The translations under genes were made by a program, and so were the position numbers. Below are positions 11,073 through 23,060 of a stretch of DNA of 64,000 nt, piece after piece. The notes beneath the pieces were generated by a model that ran no database searches, was not told the DNA's origin, and saw only the letters and a list, made by a program, of their open reading frames with translations. Each line of letters begins with the position of its first letter. Position 1 is the first letter of the stretch. The stretch is from Dipteris shenzhenensis (lineage: Eukaryota > Polypodiophyta > Polypodiopsida > Gleicheniales), in assembly GCA_047967505.1 (NCBI GenBank), contig CM106540.1; one strand, 5' to 3'.

Positions 11073-12940
11073 ATGGGCTGCTGGCTTAGCTGCTATGGAT
11101 CTCGAAACAAGGAAAAGAAGGCCGCTCAACAGTCGGTCACTGGCCAGGATAGCCGGTCAAAGTCCTCGGCCTCTCATTACTCTAAGATCCAGCCAGGTGA
11201 GGTGGTCAAATGGATTGTCTGATACTCGCATTACTCTTGGCTTGGAAAGCTTGCCTTCAGCCGCTCCCCCGAAGTCTATTAAAATGCGTATGCATCCTCT
11301 AATTGAGAAAGCCGATCTTCTTGCATTCTTTCCCGCGACAATAATGGCCTTTTGCCCTCTAGTAGAAATTGATCGGGGTATGTTTATCTTTGCGTCTTAG
11401 GTATCGTCTCACTGAATCTATGTCGTTGCTATCCAGCCTTTGTGGTTGAGAATTGAGACAGTCTTCGTCGATTCTTCTAGATTTGCAATCCTGCTGTATT
11501 AGCGGCGATGCAAGTTTCACCCTGTGAAATACTGTACTAGTCATTGCCCGGTGATATAGAGAAAAACCTTGACTTTTTTGGACTGTACTGCTTTGACTAG
11601 CCTTAAGAAATGCTCTTTGCATCCATTTTTTTACAAATGAATGTCTATGCAATGGTCAGCAGCCACCGTTGGCCAATGAGAGATGTCAAAATAGCTTAAT
11701 GCATGATGGAGTGGATAGTAGGAAACCTTGTTGGTGACTATTCTGAGTTAAAAAATTGCACACTTTGATGATTGTAGATCTGTCTAGACATTCGGTCTTT
11801 CCGTTCTGGTGTATCATCTGAAGGGGATAATTCACTGTTGTGGTTAACATCTTGTTTTGGGCAGCAGACAACTTGAAATCAACACCTTCAGCTGACAGCA
11901 AAAAAAGTGAATCAAAAGATGGACCTCTGAATGGTACTGCAGAATGTTGTCCTGTGCCAAAGGAGCCTGTACCAGTACAGAGCATTCCTTCGCCAAACAT
12001 TCCTGCACAGATTTTCTCTTTTCGGGAACTTGCTGCAGCTGCCAAAAATTTCAGGTCTGACTGTCTTATCGGTGAAGGTGGCTTTGGGCCAGTTTACAAA
12101 GGCAGGCTAGAGAATGGTCAGGTCAGTAGTTCTTTTGGGAAAGAACACAGCATGTTGTTGTTGCTGGTGCATTGGTGGCTTTAAAAGATTCACGTGTTTC
12201 TCTGGCAGGTTGTTGCAATAAAGCAGCTTGATAGGAATGGATTGCAAGGAAACCGGGAGTTCTTAGTTGAGGTTTTAATGCTAAGTCTCCTTCACCATGA
12301 AAATCTCGTGAATCTCATAGGATATTGTGCTGATGGTGACCAGCGACTTCTTGTCTATGAATATATGCCCTTGGGATCTTTGGAAGATCACTTGCATGGT
12401 GAGTATGCTTTGACTACGTTGCAGTAAGGCAGGTCGAGCTCTTGCTTGGTCATTTTTTGTATTCTGATATAATATCCCTGACGTCAAATGTGTCTGTATA
12501 CAGATCTTCCACCTGGTAAAGAGCCCCTAGATTGGACCACACGCATGAAGATAGCTGCTGGTGCAGCAAAGGGTTTAGAGTATCTTCATGACACTGCAGA
12601 CCCCCCTGTGATATATCGAGATTTGAAGTCCTCTAATATTCTTCTCGGCGAGGAATTTTATCCAAAGCTGTCTGACTTTGGTCTGGCTAAACTTGGACCA
12701 GTGGGAGACAAGACTCATGTCTCCACTCGTGTGATGGGAACATATGGCTATTGTGCACCTGAATATGCTATGACTGGTCAGCTGACTTTGAAGTCAGATG
12801 TGTACAGTTTTGGAGTAGTGTTACTGGAGTTGATTACAGGTAGAAAGGCCATTGATCAAACAAGGCCTTCAGGCGAGCACAATCTTGTTGCTTGGGTAAG
12901 ACCTTTCACTGGTAAATGCTGCAAGTCTTGCTTAATGCCC

Positions 12941-12993
<53 letters not shown>

Positions 12994-15900
12994 TCTTGCC
13001 CTCTCTTTGTGTCTGTCTCTGTTCACCCTTTTCTTCTTTGTCCTCCCGTTCCTAACCCGTCTCATTTTCTTTTTTGTTTCTCCGGTTTATCCTCTTTTGA
13101 TGCTGCATCTACGCTCATCTTTTTCCATGGTACGTCAAACTCCGTGTTCCATCTTCCTTGGAAATGAGAGAAGTTGGCATTAATCTGGGCATACCTTCAT
13201 GAATGCTAAAAGGGGATATATTGTTGTGCGTGTGAACTGCAATTAGGCATGCTGATGATGCAATTAGGGACAGCATAGCATTTTGTCCAGGTCTCGGACT
13301 TCTTTCTATTAAATCTGTTGTATGCAGACTTCTTAGTATTGAATCTGTGTTGACAACCCGGACTTCTGATCCATATACTTGCAGAAGTATCAGGGACATC
13401 TCTCTTGACTTTTGTGTCCAGTTGCAGCTGTTGGTTGTGTTAATCGTTCTAGCTGCAGTGTAGCACTCTGTTGGAGAAGCTACCTTCTCTACATTTTGGA
13501 AATTCTGTTCGCGAATGTATTGAATTGCTGAAATCAAGTATTTTAACATTTGTGGTCAAATGACATGGTATGTACTTGACTTTTTCAACTTTGTTTCACA
13601 AGATTGATCTTACAGACAGGTCTCTCCTTTGTGGCCATTTAGGTTATTTGTATCATATTGGTCAGTGTTAAAATACAGTTTATCTTGTGGATGACAGTTT
13701 ATGGTGTGGTTTCTCTTGGAGGCTGCCTGCTGTTTCTTTGTGTTTATCATGCCAATTTTCAAAGTAAATACAGATTTCTTACAGAAATGTGTTTCTGCTG
13801 AAGGAGTGGAAATGGAAGTCTGTCTGAGAGAACTTCATCCAAGTTGTGACCATCAGTTAATATTAATTCTTTCTACCTTCAGCATGCAGTTGGCAAACTA
13901 TTGTTTCTATGTATCTGTCAAGGATTGTTTTTAGTGAGCATGTTTAAAGTGATAAAAACTCTGTTTACACTGGGTTGTGGTTGTATGAGAAAGGACACAA
14001 TGACCACTTGAAGAATTGTCAGCCATAGGAAAGTCTAGCATTAGTGAGCAGAGCTCTCCAAATACATTGACATGCTTTTCTGCATATCTTTCAATAAGGG
14101 CTGTCATTGGGTTGTGTTTGGATGGAAAAGGACGCCATTTAGTTGCAGGAAACGCCCAAAAAACTTAGGAAACCCCATTTCCTGACGTTTCCGAAACATG
14201 GAAACGTTTTGGAAACACCTAATCTACAAGTGCGCCAGAAAGCAACAAAGGCAGTTATTGACAAGAGATGATGGCAGCCTCTTGCACCAATGAAGCCCCG
14301 CTCTAAGATGGTGACACATGTAACACAGGTGTCCTGGTGGATGCAAAGCAAAGCTTCAGAAGTGACCAGATTGTGTAGACGATCTGCATGGGTGACAATT
14401 GGTAAGTCACTGCACTATACGAATGACATCTTCTAGAATCCAATTGCTTGACCACTGATTGGGGTGCTCTCCAGTAATTGCATTTCTAGCAGATTGCCCT
14501 CTCAATCCATCAACAATTGGATGGCAGGTGCTTTCTGCAATGGCTTGGTGACCTTGCATGCACACTTGGCTTGCACACACATCTAGCATTAATTCAAACG
14601 GCATTTCCGAAACGTTTCAGAACCACTGCGTTTCCTGCATGGAAACGTTTCGTGCAACTTTGACAATGACCGTTCGAAGGGTTGGCACAGCCATGGGAAA
14701 GACTAGGGTTAGTGAACAGAGCTCACCCAGTACGTTGACATTCTTCTGCAAGCCTTTTAATAAGGGCTGTCTCAGAGCATGCATGCTACAGTATAGGTTT
14801 TGAAGCCATGTGTGTGGCCTGTTGTCCACCATGTTAGAATGCACCACGGAAAATGAATCGTCCATGAGATCACACCTGAGATTGCTAGATCCTACTCGCG
14901 ATGTGCATACATATACGTGAATGCAAATCACACTCAGATCTGGAATAGACAGCAAGATATGGTAACTAATAACTGAATAAAATTTCCAAGAGAGGACCGA
15001 AAATGTATTACAAAATAGTGCACTCACAAACCACACTACGTGGACACCGGGGTGCTGCCCTCTAGTGCTTTATCTGAAGCCAGAGTGTTAGCCTAATCTG
15101 CTGGATCTGATGAGAACTGCAGTGGCTATGGGAGGAGCCTCAAAACTCTTGGTCTGTCAGCCAGCACCGTTTCTGCCTCTATGGTGATCTGCCTACATCC
15201 TGAGCTCGTCATATAGGCTAAATAAACTCCACTGCTGCTGCTGGTACTTCTGTTGCACCCTGGTGGAACATGTGCCTCCACCTTTTCTGTGCACAGATGC
15301 ACTTATGGGGCTGGCACAGATCTCGGATTCTCTGCCCTTGCAGGACTGGAGTCCTACAAGATTCCCAGTTGGCTGTGCCTCGGGCTGCCCCTTGTACCTC
15401 TCCAATATGCAAATCTGCCCTAACCAGGGCCCATGTGTGGCTTAATGAATGGCTGACAGCATGGCTGTTTGTACCATGAAAGAGCTGCTGCAAAGGGTGG
15501 GTCATTAGAAACCCTAACAAGGACACCTGTGTGCTGCCCACATGGAAGCCTATGTGCTGTCCATGTGGCAGCCTGTTCATCCTTTCCCTTGCACCCCTTA
15601 TTCTCTAAAGGAGACACTCCCCATGCTCTCCTCATTTGGGGGCTTACAAGTGGAGACTTGGCCTTAATCCTCTGACAATGTTGTCTCGGTTTTGGATGTT
15701 ATGCTATCTTGTAGATCCATCATGTGCATTAGAATCTTTTTTGTAGCACTTGTTCATTTTTCTCGTAAATCCCCTTCTTCCCTTTGTCTCTTTTTCTTGT
15801 CTCCCCCCCTCCCATGCCCCCCCACCGGCTCCTCCGGTCTTTTTATTGTTCTTTTTGGTCTTACAAAAATTCTAATTTGCATGGTTGGATATATCTAGTC

Positions 15901-16474
15901 TTATGAAGATATATTATTTTTGTGTTACTTATTCACACCTTTTGTCCTCTATCACTTGCAGGCACGCCCTTTATTTAAAGATAGAAGGAAATTTTCTCAA
16001 ATGGCTGATCCGAAGCTTCAAGGTCACTTTCCAGTAAGGGGTTTGTTTCAAGCCTTAGCTGTGGCAGCAATGTGTCTTCATGAGCAAGCTGCATCACGAC
16101 CTCTAATTGCAGATGTTGTCACGGCACTAAACTTTTTGGCTTCTCAGACTTATAATCCTCCTAACATGACTGGTTTGGCATCACTTACGCCAGTGCCAGA
16201 GCAGGAGGAAAAGGAGAAGAAAGTCAATTTACGGCCAGCTCGTGAGGCAATGCAAGAAGCCCAGTTGCCGCAAGGTATATCTTCCAATCCGATTGATGGC
16301 TTGCACTCCAAGATGGAAGGAGTCAGTCTTCACCATGATGCAGATCAGAGAGGTAGGCAACATGGGTGGAAAGCTCCAATGGAAGGTAAAGAGCGTGAGC
16401 AGGCTGTTGCAGAAGCAAGGGTCTGGGGAGAAACTTGGAGAGAGAGGAGAGGTCTGAGGGGGGAACGTGATTGA
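11073..16474 (+). CDS. PBL27: PBS1-like receptor-like cytoplasmic kinase (RLCK VII), PBL27-like
   Basis: A Ser/Thr kinase of the plasma-membrane RLCK VII class. Arabidopsis PBL27 relays chitin signals from CERK1 to a MAP-kinase cascade; that role is transferred by similarity, not shown here. Exons: 11073-11196, 11868-12121, 12209-12398, 12504-12895 and 15962-16474. All boundaries are GT-AG and phases agree, giving 490 residues. The N-terminus MGCWLSC has Gly2 for myristoylation and Cys3/Cys7 for palmitoylation. The kinase domain has GEGGFG at about residues 110-115, the VAIK lysine at about 131, YRDLKSSN (RD-type catalytic loop), SDFGLAK, and an activation segment [15 protein letters not shown]. 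Exon 5 holds the RLCK VII tail ([22 protein letters not shown]) and a charged, family-variable C-terminus to a TGA. No premature stop. Intron 4 is 3.07 kb and carries repeats and an insertion. This is the only gene here that looks intact. Confidence 0.95.
12938..12988 (+). repeat. poly(C) plus (CT)n tract in kinase intron 4
   Basis: A run of about 12 C followed by about 18 CT units just 40 bases after the exon 4 splice donor. It is intronic by the splice model, so the translated leucine/serine runs across it are not protein. Confidence 0.85.
13998..14772. mobile_element. possible TIR element in kinase intron 4, bracketed by a 110-bp direct repeat
   Basis: Inverted ends AGTTGCAGGAAACG (14141) and CGTTTCGTGCAACT (14646-14659) match at 13 of 14 bases and enclose about 520 bp rich in GAAACG/CGTTTC. 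No coding potential. Two diverged direct repeats of about 110 bp (13998-14104 and 14661-14772, both ending AATAAGGGCTGT) flank it. A small non-autonomous DNA transposon is the simplest reading. No clean target duplication was found. Confidence 0.45.
15260..15680 (+). repeat. dispersed repeat, related copy near 18.4-18.9 kb
   Basis: Ends in CTCTCCTCATTTGGGGGCTTACA. A sequence with CTCTCCTCATATGGGGGCTTACA and a similar C/T-rich lead-in occurs at 18840-18875. Nothing coding. It lies in kinase intron 4. Confidence 0.4.
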
Positions 16475-17100
16475 TACTTTTGATGGGATATCGGGCTAAG
16501 TGGCATCAATTGTCTTAAGTCTATGGCATGCTTCTACTAAGTGGACATGCGGAGTGCCTTTGAGAAATCTTCTTGTAATCAGGTGATGGCATGTGAGTGA
16601 AGACACAGGTTGTAATTGTTGAGGTGTTCTTCAGCCGTGCAACTACAAAACAAACAAAGCAGATGAGGATTCATGTCACAGGCTTAACGCAGGTTAGGTT
16701 ATCTGGTTGTTCCAGTAGGAATGTGTTTTTAAGTCAGTGTAAAATACCAAGTGGAAGGAAAGATCTGCATCACATATCTGGTTCAATATCACAGCCCTGC
16801 CAGTATATAACCATTTTTGCTTGCCCTCACAATGTCTCCTTTGCTTGCAAGAGAGTACATTGGGCAAATCTGGCAATCTCAGACATCTTTTGTTTGACAT
16901 ATAGTGCATGTTAAAAGATGAGTATTTTCAATCATATCGGATCCTTTGTATTTTGTCTGAGACTCTGTACTTCCCTGACCACTTACAGCGTGTCTTGGTT
17001 GGTATGTTGTATTCTTTTGTGTGAAATGGCCACTGAGTTCTATATTAATAGGTGTTCAGGGGTGATCTAATCTGAACCTAAACTCTTTGTTTTTTTTGCG
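16475..17100 (+). other. 3' flank / probable 3' UTR of the kinase gene
   Basis: A/T-rich non-coding sequence directly after the TGA stop. No repeat or second gene recognised. Polyadenylation is expected here, but no single signal stands out. Confidence 0.4.
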
Positions 17101-17762
17101 TCCCTGCACTTGAAGGCATCCTTTTATAAACCATGTAATTGTTTTGCTGACCTGGTAAATATTGCTCCAAAAATGTGAGTCCCTGCACTTGAAGGCATCC
17201 TTTTATAAAGCATGTACTTATTTTTTCAAGCTTTGCTCAGAGGCCAAGCTTTTGCACTATTGATAACATTTCCAATCCAAAAACAAAGATTTTAGGTTCA
17301 ACAAAAAAATTAGATCACTGCCATCGATCACTCCTGAGTTTAGGTTCAGCAAGAGAATTAGATCACTGCCAGCTTGGTGTTTTTGTCCTTGGAGGGGAGG
17401 CCTGTCAGAAATTTTGCTGACCTGGTAAATATTACTCCAAAATATGAGTGTCCTTTCAGGTTGGTGTTTTTTTTTCGTTGGAGGGAAGGCCTGTTAGAAA
17501 TTTTGCTGACCTGGTAAATATTACTCCAAAATATCAGTCCCTGCACTTGAAGCCATCCTTCTATAAACTATGTACTTATTTTTTCAAGCTTTGCTCAAAG
17601 GCCAAGCTTTTGCGATAACATTTCCAATCCAAAAACAAAGAGTTTAGGCTCAGCAAAAAAATTAGATCACTGCCATCGATCACCCGAGTTAGGTTAAGCA
17701 AAAAAATTAGGTCAATGCCAGGTTGGTGTCTTTTTTCCTTGGAGGGAAGGCCTGTTAGAAAT
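17101..17762. repeat. interleaved tandem repeats
   Basis: Several motifs recur in changing order: CCCTGCACTTGAAGGCATCC (17103, 17181, and a variant near 17537), TTTTGCTGACCTGGTAAATA (17142, 17415, 17501), AGATCACTGCC (17310, 17361, 17665) and TTGGAGGG-AGGCCTGT (about 17390, 17476, 17737). It looks like a larger unit of about 350-400 bp, duplicated and partly shuffled. Confidence 0.8.
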
Positions 17763-19469
17763 CAACCAAGAAATCTAGTCTACCTCTCCTAAACGCCAAT
17801 GCATTGATTAGTTTTGCTGTGCACTACGTGCCTCCCTTAGTATAGGTTAATTGATTAATTAAGCCTCAATCTCCCTCTTCAGGTTTGCGCTTCTCGATCT
17901 CCCCTCCCTCTACTTCTCAATATCCCCTCCAGCCCCCCTGCGGGCTCCTACGCCCTCATTTTGAAGTCTTGTCTTGCCTTTTTATAGGGACTTGGATGTT
18001 GGTGCATGGAAGAATCTAGATTTCTGGAAGCCTCTAGATGCATTAATTCGGGCGTCCAAGCTTGCCTTAATACCTTCGTCCGAACCGTGTGGCAACTAAT
18101 TAATCGAGTTTCTGATTTTTTCACATTTGGGGAACATATTCAAACAATGAAGGGTACGCAAAACGGAAGATTGATAGAATATCCCAAAGGCTCACATGGT
18201 GCGTGGGGGGTGTGGAATCACAAACTTCTTAAACTTATGTGCATCAAATAGGTGTGTAGATTCATCAATAGACAATGATTGCCAAACTTAGAAGCTACCA
18301 AAAGAATATATATTTCAGTCCAAAACTATGGACACAATACAAAGAGAGAGAGAGATCCAAAGTCCCACCAGAGCGTGGTCCTTTGATCTTACCATGTACT
18401 TCTACTATTTGTTGGATATCTATTGACTTGAGCTTATGTGCTCGCCCCTATGCAGGACGACTTGCTTGGTCAACTTGTGCCCTCTATAGCTGGGCCCTTG
18501 GCTCTTCATTCCTTGTACAGCCTCTTGGTCTGCTCCATCCTTGGCCAGGTTGGCTAGCTCCAACCAGCCCTTCTTTTGGCCACCTTTGTTGCTGTTCTCC
18601 TTGCTCTATTCTTGCATGTCTTTGCTCCTAGATTACCATGCCATGCTGTTGCTCTAGATCTGTTGCCTCATGCTAGGCCAGATCTAGGGTTTGCTGTCCC
18701 TGCCATCTGCTCCTTCTACACGCACTTTCTGTTGCAGCCATGCTGGTCCCTCCAGGTACCTTTCTCTCCTCTCTTTGATTCTTGCCCACATGGAAGTCAA
18801 TACCTTGCCCATGTGTCAGTCTCTCAAGACCCAAGTCCCCCCCCCCCCCCCGCTCTCCTCATATGGGGGCTTACAGATGTCGAGGTGACCTTTCTAACAA
18901 GGCCTTATCCTTGTTTCTATAGGCTCTCTTTCTAGTAACAACAAATCATACAAATGGGTGCTAGGGACGGTAGAGGTAAGTCTTAGGGTAGTGAATGAAT
19001 CCTTACAAACAATAGCCGCATGAGAGTAGAGTTTCGTACCAGAAATGTCCAAAGAAATTAATTAGTTGTGAATGTTTGATCTCAACAACTTAGAATGAAG
19101 TACTTGATGCAAGATTGGTCTTGACTGGGGGAAGATCCCCTTGACTGTTTAATTTATTATGCAGAGAACATAGTAGAGAGTTCTGATGATATATGACTCA
19201 GTGACCTAATGGTGTGTTTGATGCTAAAGTAGGCGGTTGCATTGTCGCGGCCTTCAGCATTGAGTGCGAGGCTAGATTTAGCATGGAGTGCACATAGACA
19301 AGGGCAATAACAAGCAAGACCCTCATAGCAAGAGGATGCTTGTGTAAATGATTATGCATGACATGAGATTCAAGCACCGATTAGGTTAGCTCATATTTGG
19401 AACAACATTGCACTTCTATGGGAGATGAGTTGATTGTGTAAATCACCACCTGCAATTCAGTGAATGTGA
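17763..19469. other. intergenic, no gene recognised
   Basis: No frame with a family motif. It includes the dispersed repeat copy ending about 18900 and a poly(C) run at 18838-18851. Confidence 0.5.
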
Positions 19470-19955
19470 GTGAAGGTTTTCTTTGAGTGCTTGTTTGCAT
19501 TCATCTGTCTTGGTTGCAATGGGTTATTTGTTCTCATTTCTCACTATGCCAGATGCTTGATGATTGTGTCTGGGGTTTTCAAGTTTTTTTTAGTAGTTAT
19601 GCATGGCAGACCAGGTTAGTAGTGTTAGGGGTCTTTATAAATCAGGTATTTATATGTGGACTCCCCCTCCCTAATTATTTGATTTTTTGTTGACTTGACT
19701 CTGTATTACCCTCAATGAGGAATGTAGTGGCAAGTGCAGGTTTTCTCTAGTGCTTATTGGCATTCATCAATCTCGATTGCATTAGTGTTAATTGTTCTCA
19801 TATTTCATTATGTCAGATGCGATACGGTTGTATATGGGGTTTTCATGTTTTTCGAAGTAGTCCTACATGCAGACCGGATTAGTGGTGTTATACACTGGTA
19901 TGTTGACAAGGGGCTCCACTCCTCCCTAGTTATTTTATTTGTTGTCGTCGAATTA
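19470..19955. repeat. tandem duplication of about 250 bp
   Basis: 19470-19715 and 19726-19955 align along most of their length, sharing for example a GTGCTT-(G/A)TTGGCATTCATC start and GGGGTTTTCA(A/T)GTTTTT. Copies have diverged by substitutions and small indels. Non-coding. Confidence 0.7.
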
Positions 19956-20623
19956 ACATGCTTGTATCAAAAGCGAGGGAGATACCCTTATTATCACATA
20001 ACAACCATAGCCAAAAAGGGAGACTATCCCTTATGCATGTTAAGGAGACACACATTGCAAGATGCTACTTAGACCAAGCTGGTCATCTTGTATTACTTGC
20101 ATCATGGCCATCTTGGCCCAATAGCTTCCAATTCTTGTTACATCAGTACTATGGAATGTTCTTTCATTCTTACAGCTTCAATGGCCATCAATATAGACAT
20201 GAGACACTGATTGTATGGAAGAAGACTAGGTGCATTTGTTTCCTACTTGGTCACATCCTAATTGATAGGTCTTTGTGTTGAGGGTTGAAGACATGCAAAA
20301 GGGTCCAAGTTACAATCGGAAGCAACATTAGTACATGCAGAAGGACACTGAAATATTCAAGGTGTATCACTACTTTTGGGTTTCTTTGTTAACAATTTCA
20401 TAACGCACCCAGGATTAGTACCATTACAGATGCCTAATGTGGCTAGCAGTATCTAATGTTGATGCTAGCTAACACCAAGTCAAATGTTGACCCTACAAAG
20501 GAGGCCTACCAAAGACCCTACCAACATTTTTTGGCAACCCTACTAGGGATGTGTATAAGCTAGGTCTGCCCAATGAAGGAAGATGGTGGGATGGAATGGC
20601 AAAGAAACTCTAGTACAAGTAGG
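19956..20623. other. intergenic, nothing recognised
   Basis: No supported gene, RNA or repeat boundary seen before the copia C LTR. Confidence 0.4.
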
Positions 20624-20879
20624 TGTTAGAAAGTCACTCCCCACCTGTGAGCTTCCGATTTAAGGAGAAGACTATAGGAGGGTAGGGGAAGAAAAGGGCA
20701 AAGAACCTGCCTGGCCTAGAACCCGCGCAGGAGCATGCTATTCCAGCACTGGCTCCCAAGGCGACTCCAAAAAAGGCACCTCCATCGGAGAAGAAGCTAC
20801 CTTAATGGTATTTGAAGACTTTACCAGACTCACGGGTCATGGACATTCTCGAGAGCAGTTCCGGAGTGCGGCAGTCTCA

Positions 20880-22440
20880 ACGCAACATGAAGACTCCCTC
20901 CGTGAACTACGCTATGGTGGCTCAGCTTGAGGAGCCTTGTTCCTTCCAGGAAGCAAAGGATATTCTAGAATAGCAGAAAGCCATGCAAGCTGATATGGAT
21001 GCCATTTTGAAAAATGACACCTAGGATTTGATGCCCAAACCAACCAAGCGGAAGGTCATTGGGACTAAATGGGTGTACAAGCTTAAGTTCAAGTCAGATG
21101 GGAGCTTGGACAAGTACAAAGCAAGATTGGTGTGGTGAAAGGCTATGCACAGGTAGAAGGACTTGACTTCAACGAGACCTTCGCCCCCACAGCTAGGATC
21201 GTGACCATTCAGACAGTCATTGCCTTGGTTGCTCATCACAGTTGGCCTATTTTTCAGATGGACGTCAAGTCTACATTTTTGAATGGAACCCTAGAGGAGG
21301 AGGTATATGTGGCACAACCACCAAGATTTCAGATTCCAAGATCCCCATCAAAAGTCTACAAACTGAAGAAGACCTTATACGGGTTGAAACAGGCCCCCAG
21401 AGCTTGGTACTAGCGTATGGATTTTTTCTTTTAGGAGATCGGCGGGCTTCAGCAGAGTCCATAAGAGGCAAATCTTTATCTTGACATAGAGCGGGATTTG
21501 CGGATGGTATTGATTCTATATGTGGATGACCTCATCATTATAGGGGATGATACGAAGAAGATTGCTCAGGTCAAGAGACTTCTCATGGAGGAGTTCGAGA
21601 TGACTGACTCAGGCATACTTCACTACTTTCTTGGGATTGAGGTGAAGCTAGGAAAGAGCCGTATCTTTATTTCACAGGAGAAATATTGTAGGGAACTGCT
21701 CAAAGGCTTTTAGATGGAAAATTGCAATGCAGTAGTAACTCCCATGGAAACTGGAGTGTGCGTGATCCATCTTAGTCGGTTGATTCGGGGTGCTTGATTT
21801 ACCTCACCAATACAAGACTAGATATTTCCTACGCAGCTGGATTGATATGTTAGTTCTCTGCCACACCCCCAAGAAGGCCCATTGGGACGCAGGTATGAGG
21901 GTGCTAAGGTACTTGAAGGGTACCTACACCTACGACATCACTTATACGAGAGGCATTGAGTTGGGAGGTTTTTGCTATAGTGATTGGGTAGGTGATGATA
22001 CCCGGAGATCCACCTTTGGATATTGTTTCTTACTCTCATCAGGACCTGTGTCATGGCTGAGTAACAAATAGCCTATTGTCGCCCTTTCGTCTATAGAGAC
22101 GGAGTATAGGGCTTCTTGTACAGCGGCATGCAAAGCATTGTGGCTCAGGTGGATCTTGGAGGACATGAATGTGGCCCGAGAAGATGCGACAGTGGGGTGG
22201 TTATGTGCGACAACCGGAGTTGCATAGCAATCACCAACCACCTCGTGTTTCACACATGGATGGAGCACATCGAGGTTCACTACCACTTTGTTCATGAACT
22301 CATCGACGAAGAAGTCATAGAGTTGAGGTACTGCCTAACCAACGATGACATCTTAGATGTCTTCACGAAGGTGCTTCCCAGGGAGTAGATGGAGCACCTC
22401 ATTTGACACATGGGGATTGGCCCACAGTTGTGTCATTGAG
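20880..22440 (+). pseudogene. copia C reverse transcriptase/RNase H
   Basis: From about 20900 the frame reads [38 protein letters not shown], then after a two-base insertion near 21132 [35 protein letters not shown], the catalytic LYVDDL (about 21513), LVHYFLGIEV-like LHYFLGIEVK, VLRYLKGT, YSDWVGDD and a C-terminus near 22385. TAG codons at 20971, 21022, 21411, 21711, 21851 and 22069 interrupt it. Four are at positions where copia proteins usually have Gln (for example WY-Q-RMD, GF-Q-MEN, SNK-Q-PIV); 21022 is at a Trp position. Deletions and frameshifts are present around 21430-21490 and 21770. Confidence 0.87.
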
Positions 22441-22446
22441 AGGGGG

Positions 22447-23060
22447 TGTTAGAAAGTCACTGCCCCACCCGTGAGCCCCTTATTTGAGGGGTCAAGGGGG
22501 TAGACTGTAGGGGGGTAGGGGAAGAAAAGGCCAGAGCATCTACCTAGCTTGAAACCCGCGCAGCAAGAGTTGATGTTTTGGCATCCTAAGCACCTCTTGG
22601 AGTAGCAAAAGGCAGTGCCTATGGACTGCATCAGCAGCCCATGTGCTGGGCACATGGGCCTTTATATAGGCCTATTGGCCCAAGCCGACCAGATCAGCCT
22701 ACAAGAGGCCGACCAGCCTGGTTGGTGGTGGAGCCCAGTAGGGGCTAATCCCCTATTGATTAGCTTTCAGAGCCCAACAATGGGCCTATGAAAGGCCCCC
22801 ACTCCCCCCCCTCATTCCTCACCACTTGCATAGACAAGCCTTGCACAAGCAAGCGCGTAGGGAGAGGATTAGCTACAGATATTGGGGCAGCATCTCCTTG
22901 CTGTTTTGTATGCTTACCTCTTGAGCTTTTGTCAGCCCACTGTTGTGGAAGAATATATCAGAGTTTTGCTATCTCTCTCTCCCTAGTTCTTTGAGTGTTG
23001 TTTGAGCTGCAATCGGGAGTGTGAGGTATGAGTGATTCTATCCTCTATTTCCAATAGTAG
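22447..23060 (+). repeat. 3' LTR of copia C
   Basis: Begins TGTTAGAAAGTCACT after the purine tract. Contains TATATAGG. The right end, near CTATTTCCAA at about 23056, is not confirmed. Confidence 0.65.

Larger units (their letters stand above)
20624..23060 (+). mobile_element. Ty1/copia retrotransposon C, degenerate and internally deleted
   Basis: Starts with about 110 bp of LTR (20624 to about 20733, TGTTAGAAAGTCACT). This joins directly to pol sequence at the CCCGCGCAG point, so most of the 5' LTR, gag, protease and integrase are missing. RT/RNase H follows and then a full 3' LTR from 22447 (same TGTTAGAAAGTCACT start) to about 23060, with TATATAGG at about 22662. The purine tract GAGAGGGGG precedes the 3' LTR. 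The exact right end and a target duplication are uncertain. Confidence 0.8.

Noticed and set aside
12488-13183. Kinase exon 4 frame continuing through the CT tract to 13183
   Set aside because: A GTAAG donor at 12896 and the in-phase exon at 15962 ([11 protein letters not shown]) match the family; the continuation is intron.
13115-13549. 144-residue minus-strand frame in kinase intron 4
   Set aside because: Intronic, no motif, and the sense-strand splice model explains the region.
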